From: Hydrogenophaga sp. PBL-H3
GTDB lineage: Bacteria > Pseudomonadota > Gammaproteobacteria > Burkholderiales > Burkholderiaceae_C
NCBI RefSeq assembly: GCF_010104355.1
Contig: NZ_CP044972.1
Coordinates: 434,001 to 498,000 of the forward strand
Reading direction: 5' to 3'
DNA length: 64,000 nucleotides
In this document: in pieces, positions 41,989-52,822 of the stretch
Position numbering within the stretch: position 1 is the first letter of the stretch
How the letters are laid out: every line of letters begins with the position of its first letter
Notes under the pieces: generated by a model
Told to the model about the DNA's origin: nothing
What the model saw: only the letters and a program-made list of their open reading frames with translations
Database searches by the model: none
Made by a program: the position numbers and the translations under genes

Positions 41989-42594
41989 CTATTTCTTCTT
42001 GCCCAGCAGCGCGTCTTTCAGCATCCAGTCCGCCGGCTTGGGGCCCAGCCAGATGCGCATCAGTGCATTGAAAAACTCGGGCTCCTTGAACGGCTCGCCT
42101 TCCACAGCCCCTTTGATGGTGAGCACCGTGCCGGTGCCGGGAATCCAGTCGATCAGGAAGGTCTCACCCTCCTTGAGCTTTTTGTGATCGCTGAAGATCT
42201 GGCTCATGCGCATCACGCCGGGAATGAGCTTGGAAAAGGCGGCGCGGTCCATGTTGTCTTCCATGCCGCGCGAGAACAGTTTGCCCAGCTCGGCCGAATC
42301 GATGTCGCGCAGCATGGTGATGGTCATGCGCCTGGGGCCGGTGGCGGCCAGCACCTCCTCGGGGGTGTCGGCCTTCTGGCCCAGGTAGAGCCCGGCGGTG
42401 TAGACCTTGAACACCGCCTTGTAGCGGATGCCCGCGCCGTTGAGCAGCAGGGGCTGGCCTGCCACCGTCAAGCGGTCCTCCAGCTTCACGCCTCCGATGT
42501 CCACGGTGGCCGCTTGGGCCAGGGCGGGCAGGAGCAGGGCGGTGCACAGGGCTGTCGCGCCCAGGATCGATGAGGGAAGAAAGTTGCGGTTCAT
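41989..42594 (-). CDS. Secreted chalcone-isomerase-like protein
   Basis: A 201-residue protein with a signal peptide (residues 1-28, ending AQA) and a chalcone-isomerase-like domain (VAGQPLLLNGAGIRYKAVFK, VYTAGLYLGQKADTPEEVLA and LRDIDSAELGKLFSRGMEDN). Bacterial members are periplasmic and of unknown function; many lack the plant catalytic residues. Begins at ATG 42594. Upstream there is an inverted repeat that could be a repressor site. Confidence 0.83.
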   Translation of the reverse strand: MNRNFLPSSILGATALCTALLLPALAQAATVDIGGVKLEDRLTVAGQPLLLNGAGIRYKAVFKVYTAGLYLGQKADTPEEVLAATGPRRMTITMLRDIDSAELGKLFSRGMEDNMDRAAFSKLIPGVMRMSQIFSDHKKLKEGETFLIDWIPGTGTVLTIKGAVEGEPFKEPEFFNALMRIWLGPKPADWMLKDALLGKKK

Positions 42595-42613
42595 GGTGCT
42601 CCAGGTCGAAAAA

Positions 42614-42627
42614 AGAACAGTCGTTCT
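42614..42627. promoter_or_regulatory. Inverted repeat upstream of the chalcone-isomerase-like gene
   Basis: AGAAC (42614-42618), four bases, then GTTCT (42623-42627), flanked by A and T runs. Sites of the form GAAC-N4-GTTC are typical of TetR-family operators. It lies 20 bases upstream of the start codon at 42594. No tetR gene is nearby, so the regulator is unknown. Confidence 0.4.
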
Positions 42628-42755
42628 ATTTTTCGATTGTCCCATCGGTGCGAAACCGCCTTCAGAGGGTTTGGCCGTAAAACCAAAGCATGTCGGCCCG
42701 GATGCCATCGAGCGGACCACGCCGCACCACAAGCCTTTGCTACACTCGCGCCACC

Positions 42756-42839
42756 ATGTTCAACCCATGCACAACCCCCTCAGGTGTTCTGCCGAGCCGC
42801 AACGGCCGGGGAGCCTGGCCCTGGCGCAAGCCAGCGTAA
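42756..42839 (+). CDS. trpL: Putative trp leader peptide (Trp-Pro-Trp)
   Basis: A 27-codon frame with ATG 42756 and TAA 42837 lies 162 bases upstream of trpE. Its C-terminal part reads GAWPWRKPA, with tryptophan codons at 42816-42818 and 42822-42824. Two close Trp codons in so short a frame before a trp operon is the hallmark of an attenuation leader. A TACACT at 42741-42746 could be a -10 box, which would put the transcript start only a few bases before this ATG and leave almost no untranslated leader. No strong ribosome-binding site is seen. Confidence 0.6.
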   Translation: MFNPCTTPSGVLPSRNGRGAWPWRKPA

Positions 42840-42896
42840 ACGTGCACTCTCCCCGGGGTTGGCACAGCGACCACCGGGCCCCGCGCCCGCCGCTGT
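42806..42896 (+). promoter_or_regulatory. Candidate trp attenuator with competing hairpins
   Basis: CCGGGGAG (42806-42813) pairs with CTCCCCGG (42849-42856). Nested inside is CTGGC-gcaa-GCCAG (42821-42834), which contains the second Trp codon of the leader peptide. The 3' arm shares bases with a second pairing, CGGGG (42854-42858) with CCCCG (42879-42883), and a further ACAGCG/CGCTGT stem (42864-42869 / 42891-42896). These are mutually exclusive, as in an attenuator. No clear U-tract follows, so the mechanism may be Rho- or translation-based. Confidence 0.5.
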
Positions 42897-43001
42897 CTCA
42901 CCCCACCCAAGCCCGGCAGCGCCCCTGACCGGATGGCATGGAACCCAGCGCTCCACCCGATGTGTCAATGACTCCGGGTGTGGCCGACGGAAAGAACGAA
43001 C

Positions 43002-44501
43002 ATGATCACCGAACTGGAATTCAAGAGCCTGGCCCAGCAGGGCTACAACCGCATCCCGCTGATGGCCGAGGCTTTCGCGGATCTCGAAACCCCGCTCTCG
43101 CTCTACCTCAAGCTCGCGCATGGGCGCGGCGACGGCAAGCACAGCTTCCTCCTCGAATCGGTGGTGGGCGGCGAGCGCTTCGGGCGCTACAGCTTCATCG
43201 GCCTGCCCGCGCGCACGCTGCTGCGTGCGACCGGCTTCGGCGCCGAGGCCAAAACGGAGGTGGTGCGGGACGGCGTGGTGGTGGAGACGAACCACGGGAA
43301 CCCACTCGATTTCATTGCGGCCTACCAGCAGCGTTTCAAAGTCGCGCTGCGCCCGGGTCTGCCGCGTTTCTGTGGCGGCCTGGCCGGCTACTTCGGTTAC
43401 GACGCGGTGCGTCACATCGAAAAGAAGCTCGAAAAGAGTTGCCCACCCGATACCCTGGGCTGCCCCGACATCCTGCTGCTGCAGTGCGAAGAACTCGCCG
43501 TCATCGACAACCTGTCGGGCAAGCTGTATTTGATCGTCTACGCCGACCCTGCACAGCCCGAGGCCTATGCCAACGGCAAGAAGCGCCTGCGTGAGTTGCG
43601 CGAGGCGCTGAAGTACTCGGTGAGCGCGCCGGTGGTCAAACCCAGCCAGGGCTACCCGGCCGAGCGCGACTTCGCCAAGGCCGACTACCTCAAGGCCGTG
43701 GACCGCGCCAAGGAGCTGATCGCCGCCGGCGACTTCATGCAGGTGCAGGTGGGCCAGCGCATCAAGAAGCGCTACACCGAGTCGCCGCTGAGCCTCTACC
43801 GCGCGCTGCGCTCGCTCAATCCATCGCCCTACATGTACTACTACCACTTCGGGGATTTCCACGTGGTGGGGGCCTCGCCCGAGATCCTGGTGCGGCAGGA
43901 GAACACGGCCGAGGGCACCAAGGTGACGATCCGCCCGCTGGCCGGCACCCGCCCGCGCGGCGCCACGCCCGAGCAGGACAAGGCGACCGAAACCGAGCTG
44001 ATCACCGACCCGAAGGAGCGCGCCGAACACGTGATGCTGATCGACCTGGCGCGCAACGACATCGGCCGCATCGCGAAGATCGGCACCGTCAAGGTCACCG
44101 AAGCGTTCGCGGTGGAGCGCTACAGCCACGTGATGCACATCGTGAGCAACGTCGAAGGCATGCTGGTGGACGGCATGACCAGCATGGACGTGCTGAAAGC
44201 CACGTTCCCGGCCGGCACGCTGACCGGCGCGCCCAAGGTGCACGCCATGGAGCTGATCGACCAGCTGGAGCCGACCAAACGCGGCATCTACGGCGGTGCC
44301 TGCGGCTACTTGAGCTACGCGGGCGACATGGACGTGGCGATCGCCATCCGCACCGGGATCATCAAGGACCAGACACTCTACGTGCAGGCCGCGGCTGGCG
44401 TGGTGGCCGACTCGGTGCCCGAGATGGAATGGAGGGAAACCGAGCACAAGGCGCGTGCGCTGCTGCGCGCGGCCGAACTGGTTGAGGAGGGTCTGGAATG
44501 A
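43002..44501 (+). CDS. trpE: Anthranilate synthase component I
   Basis: A 499-residue enzyme making anthranilate from chorismate with ammonia from TrpG. The N-terminal LLES feedback motif for tryptophan is present in [20 protein letters not shown] (about residues 47-66). The chorismate-binding domain shows [30 protein letters not shown] and [24 protein letters not shown] precedes ATG 43002. It overlaps trpG by ATGA. The leader upstream suggests attenuation control. Confidence 0.97.
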   Translation: MITELEFKSLAQQGYNRIPLMAEAFADLETPLSLYLKLAHGRGDGKHSFLLESVVGGERFGRYSFIGLPARTLLRATGFGAEAKTEVVRDGVVVETNHGNPLDFIAAYQQRFKVALRPGLPRFCGGLAGYFGYDAVRHIEKKLEKSCPPDTLGCPDILLLQCEELAVIDNLSGKLYLIVYADPAQPEAYANGKKRLRELREALKYSVSAPVVKPSQGYPAERDFAKADYLKAVDRAKELIAAGDFMQVQVGQRIKKRYTESPLSLYRALRSLNPSPYMYYYHFGDFHVVGASPEILVRQENTAEGTKVTIRPLAGTRPRGATPEQDKATETELITDPKERAEHVMLIDLARNDIGRIAKIGTVKVTEAFAVERYSHVMHIVSNVEGMLVDGMTSMDVLKATFPAGTLTGAPKVHAMELIDQLEPTKRGIYGGACGYLSYAGDMDVAIAIRTGIIKDQTLYVQAAAGVVADSVPEMEWRETEHKARALLRAAELVEEGLE

Positions 44502-45091
44502 ACGCGCCAATTCAAGTGCTTATGGTGGACAACTACGACTCGTTCACCTTCAACATCGTGCAGTACCTTGGTGAGTTGGGGGCCGAGGTGACCGTGGTGC
44601 GCAACGACGAGATCACGGTCGACGAAATCGATCAACGACTGGCGGCTGGAAAGATCGACCGCCTGGTGATTTCCCCGGGTCCGTGCTCCCCCGCCGAAGC
44701 CGGCATCTCGGTCGCGGCCATCCAGCACTTCGCCGGCAAGCTGCCCATCCTGGGTGTTTGCCTGGGCCACCAGGCCATCGGTGCAGCGCTGGGTGGCACG
44801 GTGGTGCGCGCGCAGGAACTCATGCACGGCAAGACCAGTGTGATCACCACCACGCAGCAAGGCGTGTTTGCGGGGCTGCCGCAGAAGTTCACCGTGAACC
44901 GCTACCACTCGCTGGCCATCCGCCGCAGCGACTGCCCGCCCGAGCTCGAAGTGACCGCCTGGACCGACGACGGCGAGATCATGGGTGTGAAGCACAGGAC
45001 GCTCGCCATTGAAGGCGTGCAGTTCCACCCCGAGAGCATCCTCACCGAACACGGGCACGCGATGCTCAAGAACTTTCTGGAGCAGGCATGA
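44498..45091 (+). CDS. trpG: Anthranilate synthase component II (glutamine amidotransferase)
   Basis: A 197-residue class I glutamine amidotransferase. The nucleophile is in [11 protein letters not shown] (about residue 86), and the His-Glu pair in [14 protein letters not shown] (about residues 177-179). It feeds ammonia to TrpE and may also serve p-aminobenzoate synthesis. Both ends overlap neighbours by ATGA (trpE upstream, ltaE downstream). Confidence 0.95.
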   Translation: MNAPIQVLMVDNYDSFTFNIVQYLGELGAEVTVVRNDEITVDEIDQRLAAGKIDRLVISPGPCSPAEAGISVAAIQHFAGKLPILGVCLGHQAIGAALGGTVVRAQELMHGKTSVITTTQQGVFAGLPQKFTVNRYHSLAIRRSDCPPELEVTAWTDDGEIMGVKHRTLAIEGVQFHPESILTEHGHAMLKNFLEQA

Positions 45092-46155
45092 CAACGGTTG
45101 ATTTGCGAAGCGACACGGTCACACAACCCACCGCCGCCATGCGCGAGGCCATGATGGCCGCGCCTCTGGGGGACGACGTCTTCGGCGACGACCCATCGGT
45201 GCAGGCGCTGCAGGAGCGCGTTGCCGCCATCACTGGCAAGGAAGCCGCGCTCTTCATGCCCAGTGGCACGCAGAGCAACCTCTGCGCCATGCTGGCGCAC
45301 TGCGAGCGCGGCGACGAGTACATCGTGGGCCAGAACGCCCACACCTACCGCTACGAAGGCGGTGGCGCGGCCGTGCTGGGCAGCATCCAGCCGCAGCCGC
45401 TGGCGCAGAACGCCACTGGTCAGATGCTTCTGGCCGACATCGCCGCCGCCATCAAGCCGGATGACCCGCACTTCGCGCGCACGCGCCTGCTGTGCCTGGA
45501 GAACACCTGGAACGGTCACCCCATGCCGGCGGAGTACCTCGACCAGGCGACCGCGCTGGCGCGTGAACACGGTTTGGCGGTGCACTTGGACGGCGCGCGT
45601 GTGTTCAACGCGGCGGTGGCGGCAGGTGGTGATCCCTGCGCCGCCGTGCGCGACATCGTGGACCGCTTCGACAGCGTTTCGGTGTGTTTCAGCAAGGGCC
45701 TGGGCGCGCCCGTGGGCTCCGCGCTGTGCGGCTCGAAAGACCTGATCCGCCGCGCGCTGCGCTGGCGCAAGATGCTCGGCGGCGGCTTGCGCCAGTCGGG
45801 CCTGCTCGCAGCGGCTGCGCACCACGCGCTGGACCACCACATCCACCGCCTGGCCGACGACCACGCGCTCGCGCAACGCCTGGCAAAAGGGCTGGCCGGT
45901 ATCGACGGGCTGAGTGTGCGCTCGGCGCAGACCAACATCGTGTTCGTCGACGTGGCGAACGGGCGCGGCCCCGATCTGCTCGCGCACCTTGCGCGCGACG
46001 GCGTGCTCGCCACCGGATTGATCGGCCTGCGCTTCGTGACCCACCTCGACGTGGACGCGGCCGGCATCGACCGCGCGATCGCCAGCACCCGCGCGTTTTT
46101 TGCGCAGGGCGCCACGGCCGCCAGCGCCCGGCCAGCCGGCTCGGCCGTTTACTGA
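45088..46155 (+). CDS. ltaE: Low-specificity L-threonine aldolase
   Basis: A 355-residue PLP enzyme cleaving L-threonine or L-allo-threonine to glycine and acetaldehyde. It starts [20 protein letters not shown] with [11 protein letters not shown], contains [13 protein letters not shown] and has the PLP lysine in [17 protein letters not shown] (about residue 199). ATG 45088 overlaps the trpG stop, so it is translated with the trp genes. This gene is not part of tryptophan synthesis; the placement is unusual. Confidence 0.92.
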   Translation: MTTVDLRSDTVTQPTAAMREAMMAAPLGDDVFGDDPSVQALQERVAAITGKEAALFMPSGTQSNLCAMLAHCERGDEYIVGQNAHTYRYEGGGAAVLGSIQPQPLAQNATGQMLLADIAAAIKPDDPHFARTRLLCLENTWNGHPMPAEYLDQATALAREHGLAVHLDGARVFNAAVAAGGDPCAAVRDIVDRFDSVSVCFSKGLGAPVGSALCGSKDLIRRALRWRKMLGGGLRQSGLLAAAAHHALDHHIHRLADDHALAQRLAKGLAGIDGLSVRSAQTNIVFVDVANGRGPDLLAHLARDGVLATGLIGLRFVTHLDVDAAGIDRAIASTRAFFAQGATAASARPAGSAVY

Positions 46156-46171
46156 ACGCAGGCGCACGGCC

Positions 46172-46810
46172 ATGCCCGATCTGCCGCAACTCCTGCTCTT
46201 CATCGCGGCCGGTTGGCTGCTCAACCTCACGCCCGGCCCGGACGTGCTCTACATCGTCACGAACGCGCTCAAGAGCGGCGTGCGCGCCGGCATCGTGGCT
46301 GCGCTGGGCATCGTCAGCGGCTGTTTCGTGCATGTGTTCGCCGCCGCCATCGGCGTGAGCGCGCTGCTGGTCACGTCCGCCACTGCGTTCACCGTGCTCA
46401 AGTGGATCGGCGCGGCCTACCTGCTGTGGATGGGTATTCGTTTGCTGATGTCCAAAGCCACGCCGCTGGACCTGAGCGCGGGTGCGATCGAGGTGAACCT
46501 GTGGGGTGTGTACCGCCGCGGTTTTCTCACCAATGTGCTCAACCCCAAGGTGGCGATTTTTTTCCTCGCCTTCGTGCCGCAGTTCATCGCGCCCGAGGCG
46601 CCGAACAAGGCGCTGGCGTTTTTGCTGCTGGGGTTGATCTTCAACCTCAACTCGTTGCCGATCAACTTCGGCTACGCCTGGCTCGCCGCCTGGGCTGCGC
46701 GCCGGGTGCAGACAGTGCAGCGCGCCATGCACTGGATGGACCGCGCTGCGGGCGTGCTCTTCGTGGGTTTTGGCCTGCGCCTGGCCTTGGCCGACAATCC
46801 CGCTCAGTAA
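46172..46810 (+). CDS. LysE/RhtB-family amino acid exporter
   Basis: A 212-residue membrane protein with about six hydrophobic segments and the RhtB pattern [20 protein letters not shown] (about residues 18-37), and a [15 protein letters not shown] loop. Members export threonine, homoserine or other amino acids. It lies 16 bases after the threonine aldolase gene, suggesting they act together, for instance in threonine or glycine overflow. Substrate is inferred. Distinct from the LysE at 12264-12920. Confidence 0.87.
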   Translation: MPDLPQLLLFIAAGWLLNLTPGPDVLYIVTNALKSGVRAGIVAALGIVSGCFVHVFAAAIGVSALLVTSATAFTVLKWIGAAYLLWMGIRLLMSKATPLDLSAGAIEVNLWGVYRRGFLTNVLNPKVAIFFLAFVPQFIAPEAPNKALAFLLLGLIFNLNSLPINFGYAWLAAWAARRVQTVQRAMHWMDRAAGVLFVGFGLRLALADNPAQ

Positions 46811-46832
46811 ACAAGAAGCCTTGGAGACACGC

Positions 46833-47876
46833 ATGCCGAACAGCCACAAGATCACGCCACAAGAGGCGCTGCAGCGCACCATCGAACACCGCGAGATCTT
46901 TCACGACGAGATGCTGCACCTCATGCGCCTGATCATGAGCGGCGAGATGTCGCCCGTGATGATGGCGGCCTTCATCACCGGCCTGCGCGTGAAGAAGGAA
47001 ACGATTGGCGAGATCACCGCCGCCGCGCAGGTGATGCGCGAGTTCTCCACCAAGGTGCATGTGGCCGACAAGACGCACCTGGTCGACATCGTGGGCACCG
47101 GTGGCGACGGCTCGCACACCTTCAACATCTCCACCTGCAGCATGTTTGTCGCCGCCGCGGCCGGCGCGCGCGTGAGCAAGCATGGCGGGCGCAGTGTCTC
47201 CAGCAAGAGCGGCAGCGCCGACGTGCTGGAGAGCCTGGGCATCAACATCAACCTCTCCCCCGAGGCCATCGCGCGCTGCATCGAGCAGGTCGGCGTTGGC
47301 TTCATGTTCGCGCCCAACCACCACCCCGCCATGAAGAACGTGGCCCCGGTGCGGCGTGAGCTCGGCATCAAGACCATCTTCAACATCCTGGGTCCGCTGA
47401 CCAACCCGGCCTCCGCGCCCAACATCCTCATGGGCGTGTTCCACCCCGACCTGGTGGGTATCCAGGTGCGCGCGTTGCAGCGCCTGGGCGCCGAACACGC
47501 GGTGGTGGTGTACGGCCGCGACGGCATGGACGAGGTCTCGCTCGGCGCGGCCACGCTGGTGGGTGAACTCAAGAACGGCGAGATCACCGAATACGAGATC
47601 CACCCCGAAGATTTCGGCATGACCATGGCCAGCAGCCGCGCGCTGCGCGTGGAAACACCCGAGGCCTCGCGCCAGATGCTGATGGGCGTGCTGGAGGGCC
47701 GCGACGACCCGACCTTCAAGGCCGCCAGCGAGATCGTGGCGCTCAACGCCGGCGTGGCGCTGTACGCGGCCAATGTGGTGACTGACATGGGCGCGGGCAT
47801 CGCACTCGCCCGGCGCACGCTGGCCTCGGGCGCGGCCCTGGCCAAACTCGAACAACTCAAGGCCTTCGCGGCCTGA
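46833..47876 (+). CDS. trpD: Anthranilate phosphoribosyltransferase
   Basis: A 347-residue enzyme joining anthranilate to PRPP. The PRPP-binding motif is [20 protein letters not shown] (about residues 86-105) and the anthranilate region [20 protein letters not shown] (about 117-136). GGAG (46823-46826) precedes ATG 46833. It follows the exporter by 22 bases and is upstream of trpC. Confidence 0.96.
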   Translation: MPNSHKITPQEALQRTIEHREIFHDEMLHLMRLIMSGEMSPVMMAAFITGLRVKKETIGEITAAAQVMREFSTKVHVADKTHLVDIVGTGGDGSHTFNISTCSMFVAAAAGARVSKHGGRSVSSKSGSADVLESLGININLSPEAIARCIEQVGVGFMFAPNHHPAMKNVAPVRRELGIKTIFNILGPLTNPASAPNILMGVFHPDLVGIQVRALQRLGAEHAVVVYGRDGMDEVSLGAATLVGELKNGEITEYEIHPEDFGMTMASSRALRVETPEASRQMLMGVLEGRDDPTFKAASEIVALNAGVALYAANVVTDMGAGIALARRTLASGAALAKLEQLKAFAA

Positions 47877-47889
47877 CCCGGAACACCCC

Positions 47890-48690
47890 ATGAGCGACAT
47901 CCTGCAGAAGATCGTGACCGTGAAGCACGAAGAAATCGCCGCCGCCCAACGCAAGAAGCCGCTCGACGTGGTGCGCTTCGACGCTGAGAGCCGCGTGCTC
48001 ACGCGCGATTTCGAAGGCGCGCTACGCCGCAAGATTGCCGCCGGCCAGGCTGCGGTGATTGCCGAGGTCAAGAAGGCCAGCCCGAGCAAGGGCGTGCTGC
48101 GCGAAGATTTCATCCCGGCCGACATTGCCCAGAGCTACGCCGAGGGCGATGGCGTTGTGAGCGCGGCCTGCCTGTCGGTGCTGACCGACAAACAGTTTTT
48201 CCATGGCAGCACCGACTACCTGAAGCAAGCCCGCGCCAGCTGCGACCTGCCCGTGCTCCGCAAGGACTTCATGGTCGATCCCTACCAGGTCTACGAGGCC
48301 CGAGCGATGGGTGCCGACGCGATCCTGCTGATCGCCGCCTGCCTGGACGACGCGCAGATGGCCGATCTTGAAGCCTTGGCGCTGGGCCTGAACATGGCGG
48401 TGCTGGTGGAGGTGCACGACCGGGGCGAGCTGCACCGCGCGCTCAAACTCAGGACCCCGCTGGTCGGCATCAACAACCGCAACCTGCGCACCTTCGAAGT
48501 CACGTTGCAGACCACGCTCGACCTCATGGCTGACGTGCCAGCCGATCGCCTGCTGATCACCGAATCCGGCATCCTGGGTCGCGAGGACGTGCAGACCATG
48601 CGCGCCGCTGGCGTGCACGCCTTCCTGGTGGGCGAGGCCTTCATGCGGGCGCCCGAGCCCGGCCTGGCGCTGGCCGAATTGTTTGCCTGA
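47890..48690 (+). CDS. trpC: Indole-3-glycerol phosphate synthase
   Basis: A 266-residue TIM-barrel enzyme catalysing ring closure to indole-3-glycerol phosphate. Active-site stretches are [19 protein letters not shown] (about residues 55-73), [20 protein letters not shown] and [12 protein letters not shown], with LLITESGI near the end. The trpF, trpB and trpA genes are elsewhere, as in other Burkholderiales. Confidence 0.96.
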   Translation: MSDILQKIVTVKHEEIAAAQRKKPLDVVRFDAESRVLTRDFEGALRRKIAAGQAAVIAEVKKASPSKGVLREDFIPADIAQSYAEGDGVVSAACLSVLTDKQFFHGSTDYLKQARASCDLPVLRKDFMVDPYQVYEARAMGADAILLIAACLDDAQMADLEALALGLNMAVLVEVHDRGELHRALKLRTPLVGINNRNLRTFEVTLQTTLDLMADVPADRLLITESGILGREDVQTMRAAGVHAFLVGEAFMRAPEPGLALAELFA

Positions 48691-49363
48691 TCGTCTCGTG
48701 GTGCAGGAAACGCAGGCTTGGGCCGACCTGACGGCCGCGTTCTGGTCCTCGTCCGACGGCTCGGCGTTGCGATCCTTTCTGGATGCGCGCCACGCTCAAG
48801 GCGCCACCGTCTACCCCCCCGAGCCTTTGCGGGCGCTGCAACTCACCGCGCCAGACGATGTGCGGGTGGTCCTGTTGGGCCAGGACCCGTACCACGGACC
48901 CGGGCAGGCCGAGGGATTGGCGTTTTCTGTGGCGCCCGGCGTGAAACCTCCGCCCAGCCTGCGCAACATCTTTCAAGAGCTTCAGCGCGACCTGGGGTTG
49001 CCGCCGCCGGGCGACGGCTCGCTGGTGCGCTGGGCGCGCCAGGGCGTGTTGCTGCTCAACACCTGCCTGACGGTGGAAGACGGCCAGCCCGCCAGCCACG
49101 CCAAGCGAGGCTGGGAGTCGCTCACCGACCGTCTCATCGAGCGCTGCAGCGTTTCTGGCTCCCCCAAGGTATTCCTGCTTTGGGGCGCACACGCCCAGAA
49201 AAAAGCGGCCCTGATCGATCCACATCGACACCTGCTGCTGTATGCCAACCACCCGTCGCCGCTGTCGGCCCGTCGTGGCCCCTTGCCGTTCATCGGATGT
49301 GGGCATTTCAGCCAAGCCAACGCCTGGCTGGTTCGGCAAGGCGGCCCCGCCATCGCCTGGTGA
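48683..49363 (+). CDS. ung: Uracil-DNA glycosylase
   Basis: A family 1 uracil-DNA glycosylase of about 226 residues removing uracil from DNA. The water-activating motif is [20 protein letters not shown] (about residues 63-82), and the DNA-intercalation motif is [11 protein letters not shown] (about residues 189-199). The start is not clear: TTG 48683 overlaps trpC by 8 bases, while GTG 48698 or GTG 48701 would shorten it by 5-6 residues; none has a good ribosome-binding site. Confidence 0.93.
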   Translation: MPDRLVVQETQAWADLTAAFWSSSDGSALRSFLDARHAQGATVYPPEPLRALQLTAPDDVRVVLLGQDPYHGPGQAEGLAFSVAPGVKPPPSLRNIFQELQRDLGLPPPGDGSLVRWARQGVLLLNTCLTVEDGQPASHAKRGWESLTDRLIERCSVSGSPKVFLLWGAHAQKKAALIDPHRHLLLYANHPSPLSARRGPLPFIGCGHFSQANAWLVRQGGPAIAW

Positions 49364-49384
49364 GCAGCCGGCTTGCAAGGTGCC

Positions 49385-49414
49385 TGGCACGTTAGCCGAA
49401 AACCGTGGCATAAT
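49385..49414 (+). promoter_or_regulatory. Putative promoter of the tRNA-tuf cluster
   Basis: CATAAT (49409-49414) is a good -10 box, with TGGCAC (49385-49390) as a poor -35 at 18 bases. It ends 15 bases before tRNA-Tyr. Nothing else is seen in the 66 bases after ung. Confidence 0.45.
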
Positions 49415-49429
49415 CGCGGGCTGCGCTAT

Positions 49430-49515
49430 GGAGGGGTGGCCGAGTGGTTAAAGGCAGCAGACTGTAAATCTGCCCGCTTACGCGTACGCTGGTTCGAATC
49501 CAGCCTCCTCCACCA
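49430..49515 (+). tRNA. tRNA-Tyr (GTA)
   Basis: An 86-base tRNA including encoded CCA. The acceptor stem GGAGGGG pairs with CTCCTCC, the anticodon loop is CTGTAAATC with GTA, and a long variable arm (class II) follows, as in tRNA-Tyr. The T-loop is GGTTCGAATCC. Confidence 0.97.
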
Positions 49516-49608
49516 GTGATCGATGTGTGACATGTAAGCGATGGGACTTTGCGTCCGGCGGGCAGGCTTCTTGATGGGGCCGCCCGGGCGGATGGGGTGA
49601 ATGAATTG

Positions 49609-49682
49609 GCGGGAGTAGTTCAATGGTAGAACCCCAGCCTTCCAAGCTGATGACGCGGGTTCGATTCCCGTCTCCCGCTCCA
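49609..49682 (+). tRNA. tRNA-Gly (TCC)
   Basis: A 74-base tRNA with encoded CCA. Acceptor GCGGGAG pairs with CTCCCGC; the anticodon loop contains TCC (CTTCCAA); T-loop GGTTCGATTCC. Second of three tRNA genes before tuf. Confidence 0.97.
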
Positions 49683-49739
49683 TGTCCTGTCGACGGTTGT
49701 TTTGAATGTTCCAGGATGGTCGGCTTGCCGGCTTCCTTG

Positions 49740-49814
<75 letters not shown>

Positions 49815-49823
49815 GTTATTTGC

Positions 49824-49848
49824 AGATCTGTATTCGCAGGTCTTTTTT
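49824..49848 (+). terminator. Intrinsic terminator/attenuator between tRNA-Thr and tuf
   Basis: AGATCTG (49824-49830) pairs with CAGGTCT (49837-49843), one G-T pair, loop TATTCG, followed directly by T-rich sequence to 49848. It has the form of an intrinsic terminator and would lower transcription from the tRNA genes into tuf. Confidence 0.6.
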
Positions 49849-49882
49849 GGTTGTTTCGGCAGTTTTGATTTGGAGCTGAAAA

Positions 49883-51073
<1,191 letters not shown>

Positions 51074-51096
51074 ACGCCCTCAGGGGTATCGCCAGT

Positions 51097-51172
51097 AGGG
51101 GTATAGCTCAATTGGCAGAGCGTCGGTCTCCAAAACCGAAGGTTGTAGGTTCGATTCCTACTGCCCCTGCCA
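51097..51172 (+). tRNA. tRNA-Trp (CCA)
   Basis: A 76-base tRNA with encoded CCA. Acceptor AGGGGTA pairs with TGCCCCT; anticodon CCA in TCTCCAAAA; T-loop GGTTCGATTCC. The tuf-trnW-secE-nusG order is conserved in proteobacteria. Confidence 0.97.
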
Positions 51173-51219
51173 CCCGACAGGATGTTTCCGGAGAGTGATC
51201 CGGTTCTGTTGAGTGGTTA

Positions 51220-51257
51220 CAAGCCCACCGAAGTCGTCAAGGCCTCTGGTGGGCTTG
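51220..51257 (+). other. Perfect 10-bp hairpin between tRNA-Trp and secE
   Basis: CAAGCCCACC (51220-51229) and GGTGGGCTTG (51248-51257) form a stem around an 18-base loop. No T-run follows, although TTTTTT occurs at 51290-51295. It may be an RNase processing site separating the tRNA from secE mRNA, or a weak terminator; the rest of the 144-base gap shows nothing else. Confidence 0.5.
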
Positions 51258-51316
51258 CGTGTCTCAAGCTTTCGGGATTTTGAGCACGTTTTTTGAAAAG
51301 TTTTGTCTGGATTTTC

Positions 51317-51700
51317 ATGGCCACCTCCGAAGTACAAACTGTCCACACTGGCGCCGACAAGGCCAAGCTGGCGGCCGCCATCGTGCTGTTGTTGGGTTCG
51401 TTTGTCGCGTTCTACCTGCTGTCTTCCCGCGGCGCACTGGCCCAGTGGGCGGCCTTGATCGTTGGAGTGGTGGCGGCGGTGGTGGTGTTTGGTGTGTCCG
51501 AGTCCGGCAGGCAACTGGTTGCTTTTGGCCGTGACTCCTGGCGCGAAGTGAAGAAGGTCGTCTGGCCTGCCCGCAAGGAGGCGATCCAGATGACGGCTTA
51601 TGTGTTCGCCTTCGTGCTGGTGATGTCGCTCTTTTTGTGGCTCACCGACAAGACGGTCGAATGGCTGTTCTACGACCTGATCCTGGGCTGGAGAAAATAA
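51317..51700 (+). CDS. secE: Preprotein translocase subunit SecE
   Basis: A 127-residue inner-membrane protein with three membrane segments (about residues 18-36, 43-60 and 95-118) and the conserved amphipathic [19 protein letters not shown] (about residues 71-89). It holds together SecYEG. The ATG 51317 begins MATSEVQT. Its TAA overlaps the nusG ATG by one base. Confidence 0.95.
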   Translation: MATSEVQTVHTGADKAKLAAAIVLLLGSFVAFYLLSSRGALAQWAALIVGVVAAVVVFGVSESGRQLVAFGRDSWREVKKVVWPARKEAIQMTAYVFAFVLVMSLFLWLTDKTVEWLFYDLILGWRK

Positions 51701-52275
51701 TGACCGAGCAAAACAGTCCCGTGACCGACGGCGTGGCCGCTGAAGGCATGCGCTGGTACGTGGTCCACGCCTACTCGGGCATGGAAAAAGCCGCGGAGCG
51801 CAACATCGTCGAGCGCATCAACCGCGCCGGCATGCAAGACAAGTTCGGCCGCATCCTCGTGCCCACCGAAGAGGTGGTCGAGATGAAGAATGGCCAGCGT
51901 CGCACCACCGAGCGCAAGTTCTTCCCCGGCTACGTGCTGGTGGAGATGGTGATGGACGACGACACCTGGCATCTTGTGAAGCACACCAACAAGGTCACCG
52001 GCTTTGTGGGTGGAGCCAAAAACCGCCCGGCACCGATCTCCGAGGAAGACGTTCAGAAGATCGTCAACCAGATGCAGGAAGGCACAGACAAGCCCCGCCA
52101 CAAGGTGGAGTTCGTCGTGGGCGAGTACGTGCGTGTGAAGGAGGGGCCCTTCACCGACTTCAACGGCACGGTCGAAGAAGTCAACTACGAGAAGAACAAG
52201 ATGCGCGTGTCGGTGACCATCTTCGGTCGCGCCACACCGGTCGAACTCGAGTTCAGCCAGGTCGAAAAAACCTGA
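51700..52275 (+). CDS. nusG: Transcription termination/antitermination protein NusG
   Basis: A 191-residue NusG. The NGN domain has [20 protein letters not shown] (about residues 17-36) and [20 protein letters not shown]; the KOW domain has [20 protein letters not shown] (about residues 142-161). It couples RNA polymerase with Rho and the ribosome. Overlaps secE by one base. Confidence 0.97.
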   Translation: MTEQNSPVTDGVAAEGMRWYVVHAYSGMEKAAERNIVERINRAGMQDKFGRILVPTEEVVEMKNGQRRTTERKFFPGYVLVEMVMDDDTWHLVKHTNKVTGFVGGAKNRPAPISEEDVQKIVNQMQEGTDKPRHKVEFVVGEYVRVKEGPFTDFNGTVEEVNYEKNKMRVSVTIFGRATPVELEFSQVEKT

Positions 52276-52390
52276 CGTTTCCAGGTGCTGGCGGGTCGGC
52301 CCGACGCCAGCGCTGTTGAAATTTTCCGGGTCCTCAACCGCGAGGAGGTTGTCCACTGTGGCAACCGTCTGCACTCGCAGGAGCTAAAAA
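52276..52390 (+). promoter_or_regulatory. rplK leader with alternative hairpins (probable L1 control site)
   Basis: Two elements stand out. A hairpin GCTGGCG/CGCCAGC (52287-52293 / 52305-52311) is followed by a T-rich stretch and may attenuate nusG read-through. Then GGTTG (52347-52351) can pair with CAACC upstream (52335-52339) or with CAACC downstream (52362-52366), so the structures exclude each other. In E. coli ribosomal protein L1 represses rplK-rplA by binding the leader; the same is likely here. Confidence 0.55.
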
Positions 52391-52822
52391 ATGGCGAAAA
52401 AAATCGTCGGCTTCGTCAAGCTGCAAGTCCCAGCTGGCAAGGCCAACCCTTCCCCTCCGATCGGCCCGGCACTGGGTCAGCGCGGCCTGAACATCATGGA
52501 GTTCTGCAAGGCGTTCAACGCCCAGACCCAGGGCGTTGAGCCAGGTCTGCCGCTGCCCGTGGTGATCACGGCGTACGCGGACAAGAGCTTCACCTTCATC
52601 ATCAAGACGCCTCCGGCGACCACCTTGATCAAGAAGGCGATCAAGCTCGACAAGGGCTCTTCGGTGCCCAACAAGAACAAGGTCGGCAAGATCACGCGCG
52701 CACAGCTCGAAGAGATCGCCAAGACCAAGATGAAAGACATGACCGCCGCCGATGTGGATGCCGCCGTGCGCACCATCGCCGGTTCGGCCCGCTCGATGGG
52801 CGTGATTGTGGAGGGCGTGTAA
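52391..52822 (+). CDS. rplK: 50S ribosomal protein L11
   Basis: A 143-residue L11, starting [20 protein letters not shown] with [20 protein letters not shown]. Part of the GTPase-associated centre with L10 and L7/L12. Its stop is directly followed by the rplA ATG. Confidence 0.98.
   Translation: MAKKIVGFVKLQVPAGKANPSPPIGPALGQRGLNIMEFCKAFNAQTQGVEPGLPLPVVITAYADKSFTFIIKTPPATTLIKKAIKLDKGSSVPNKNKVGKITRAQLEEIAKTKMKDMTAADVDAAVRTIAGSARSMGVIVEGV

Noticed and set aside
42614..42627. A TetR regulator acting nearby on the GAAC-N4-GTTC site
   Set aside because: The inverted repeat is kept as a low-confidence site, but no TetR-type gene lies in the window, so no regulator can be assigned.
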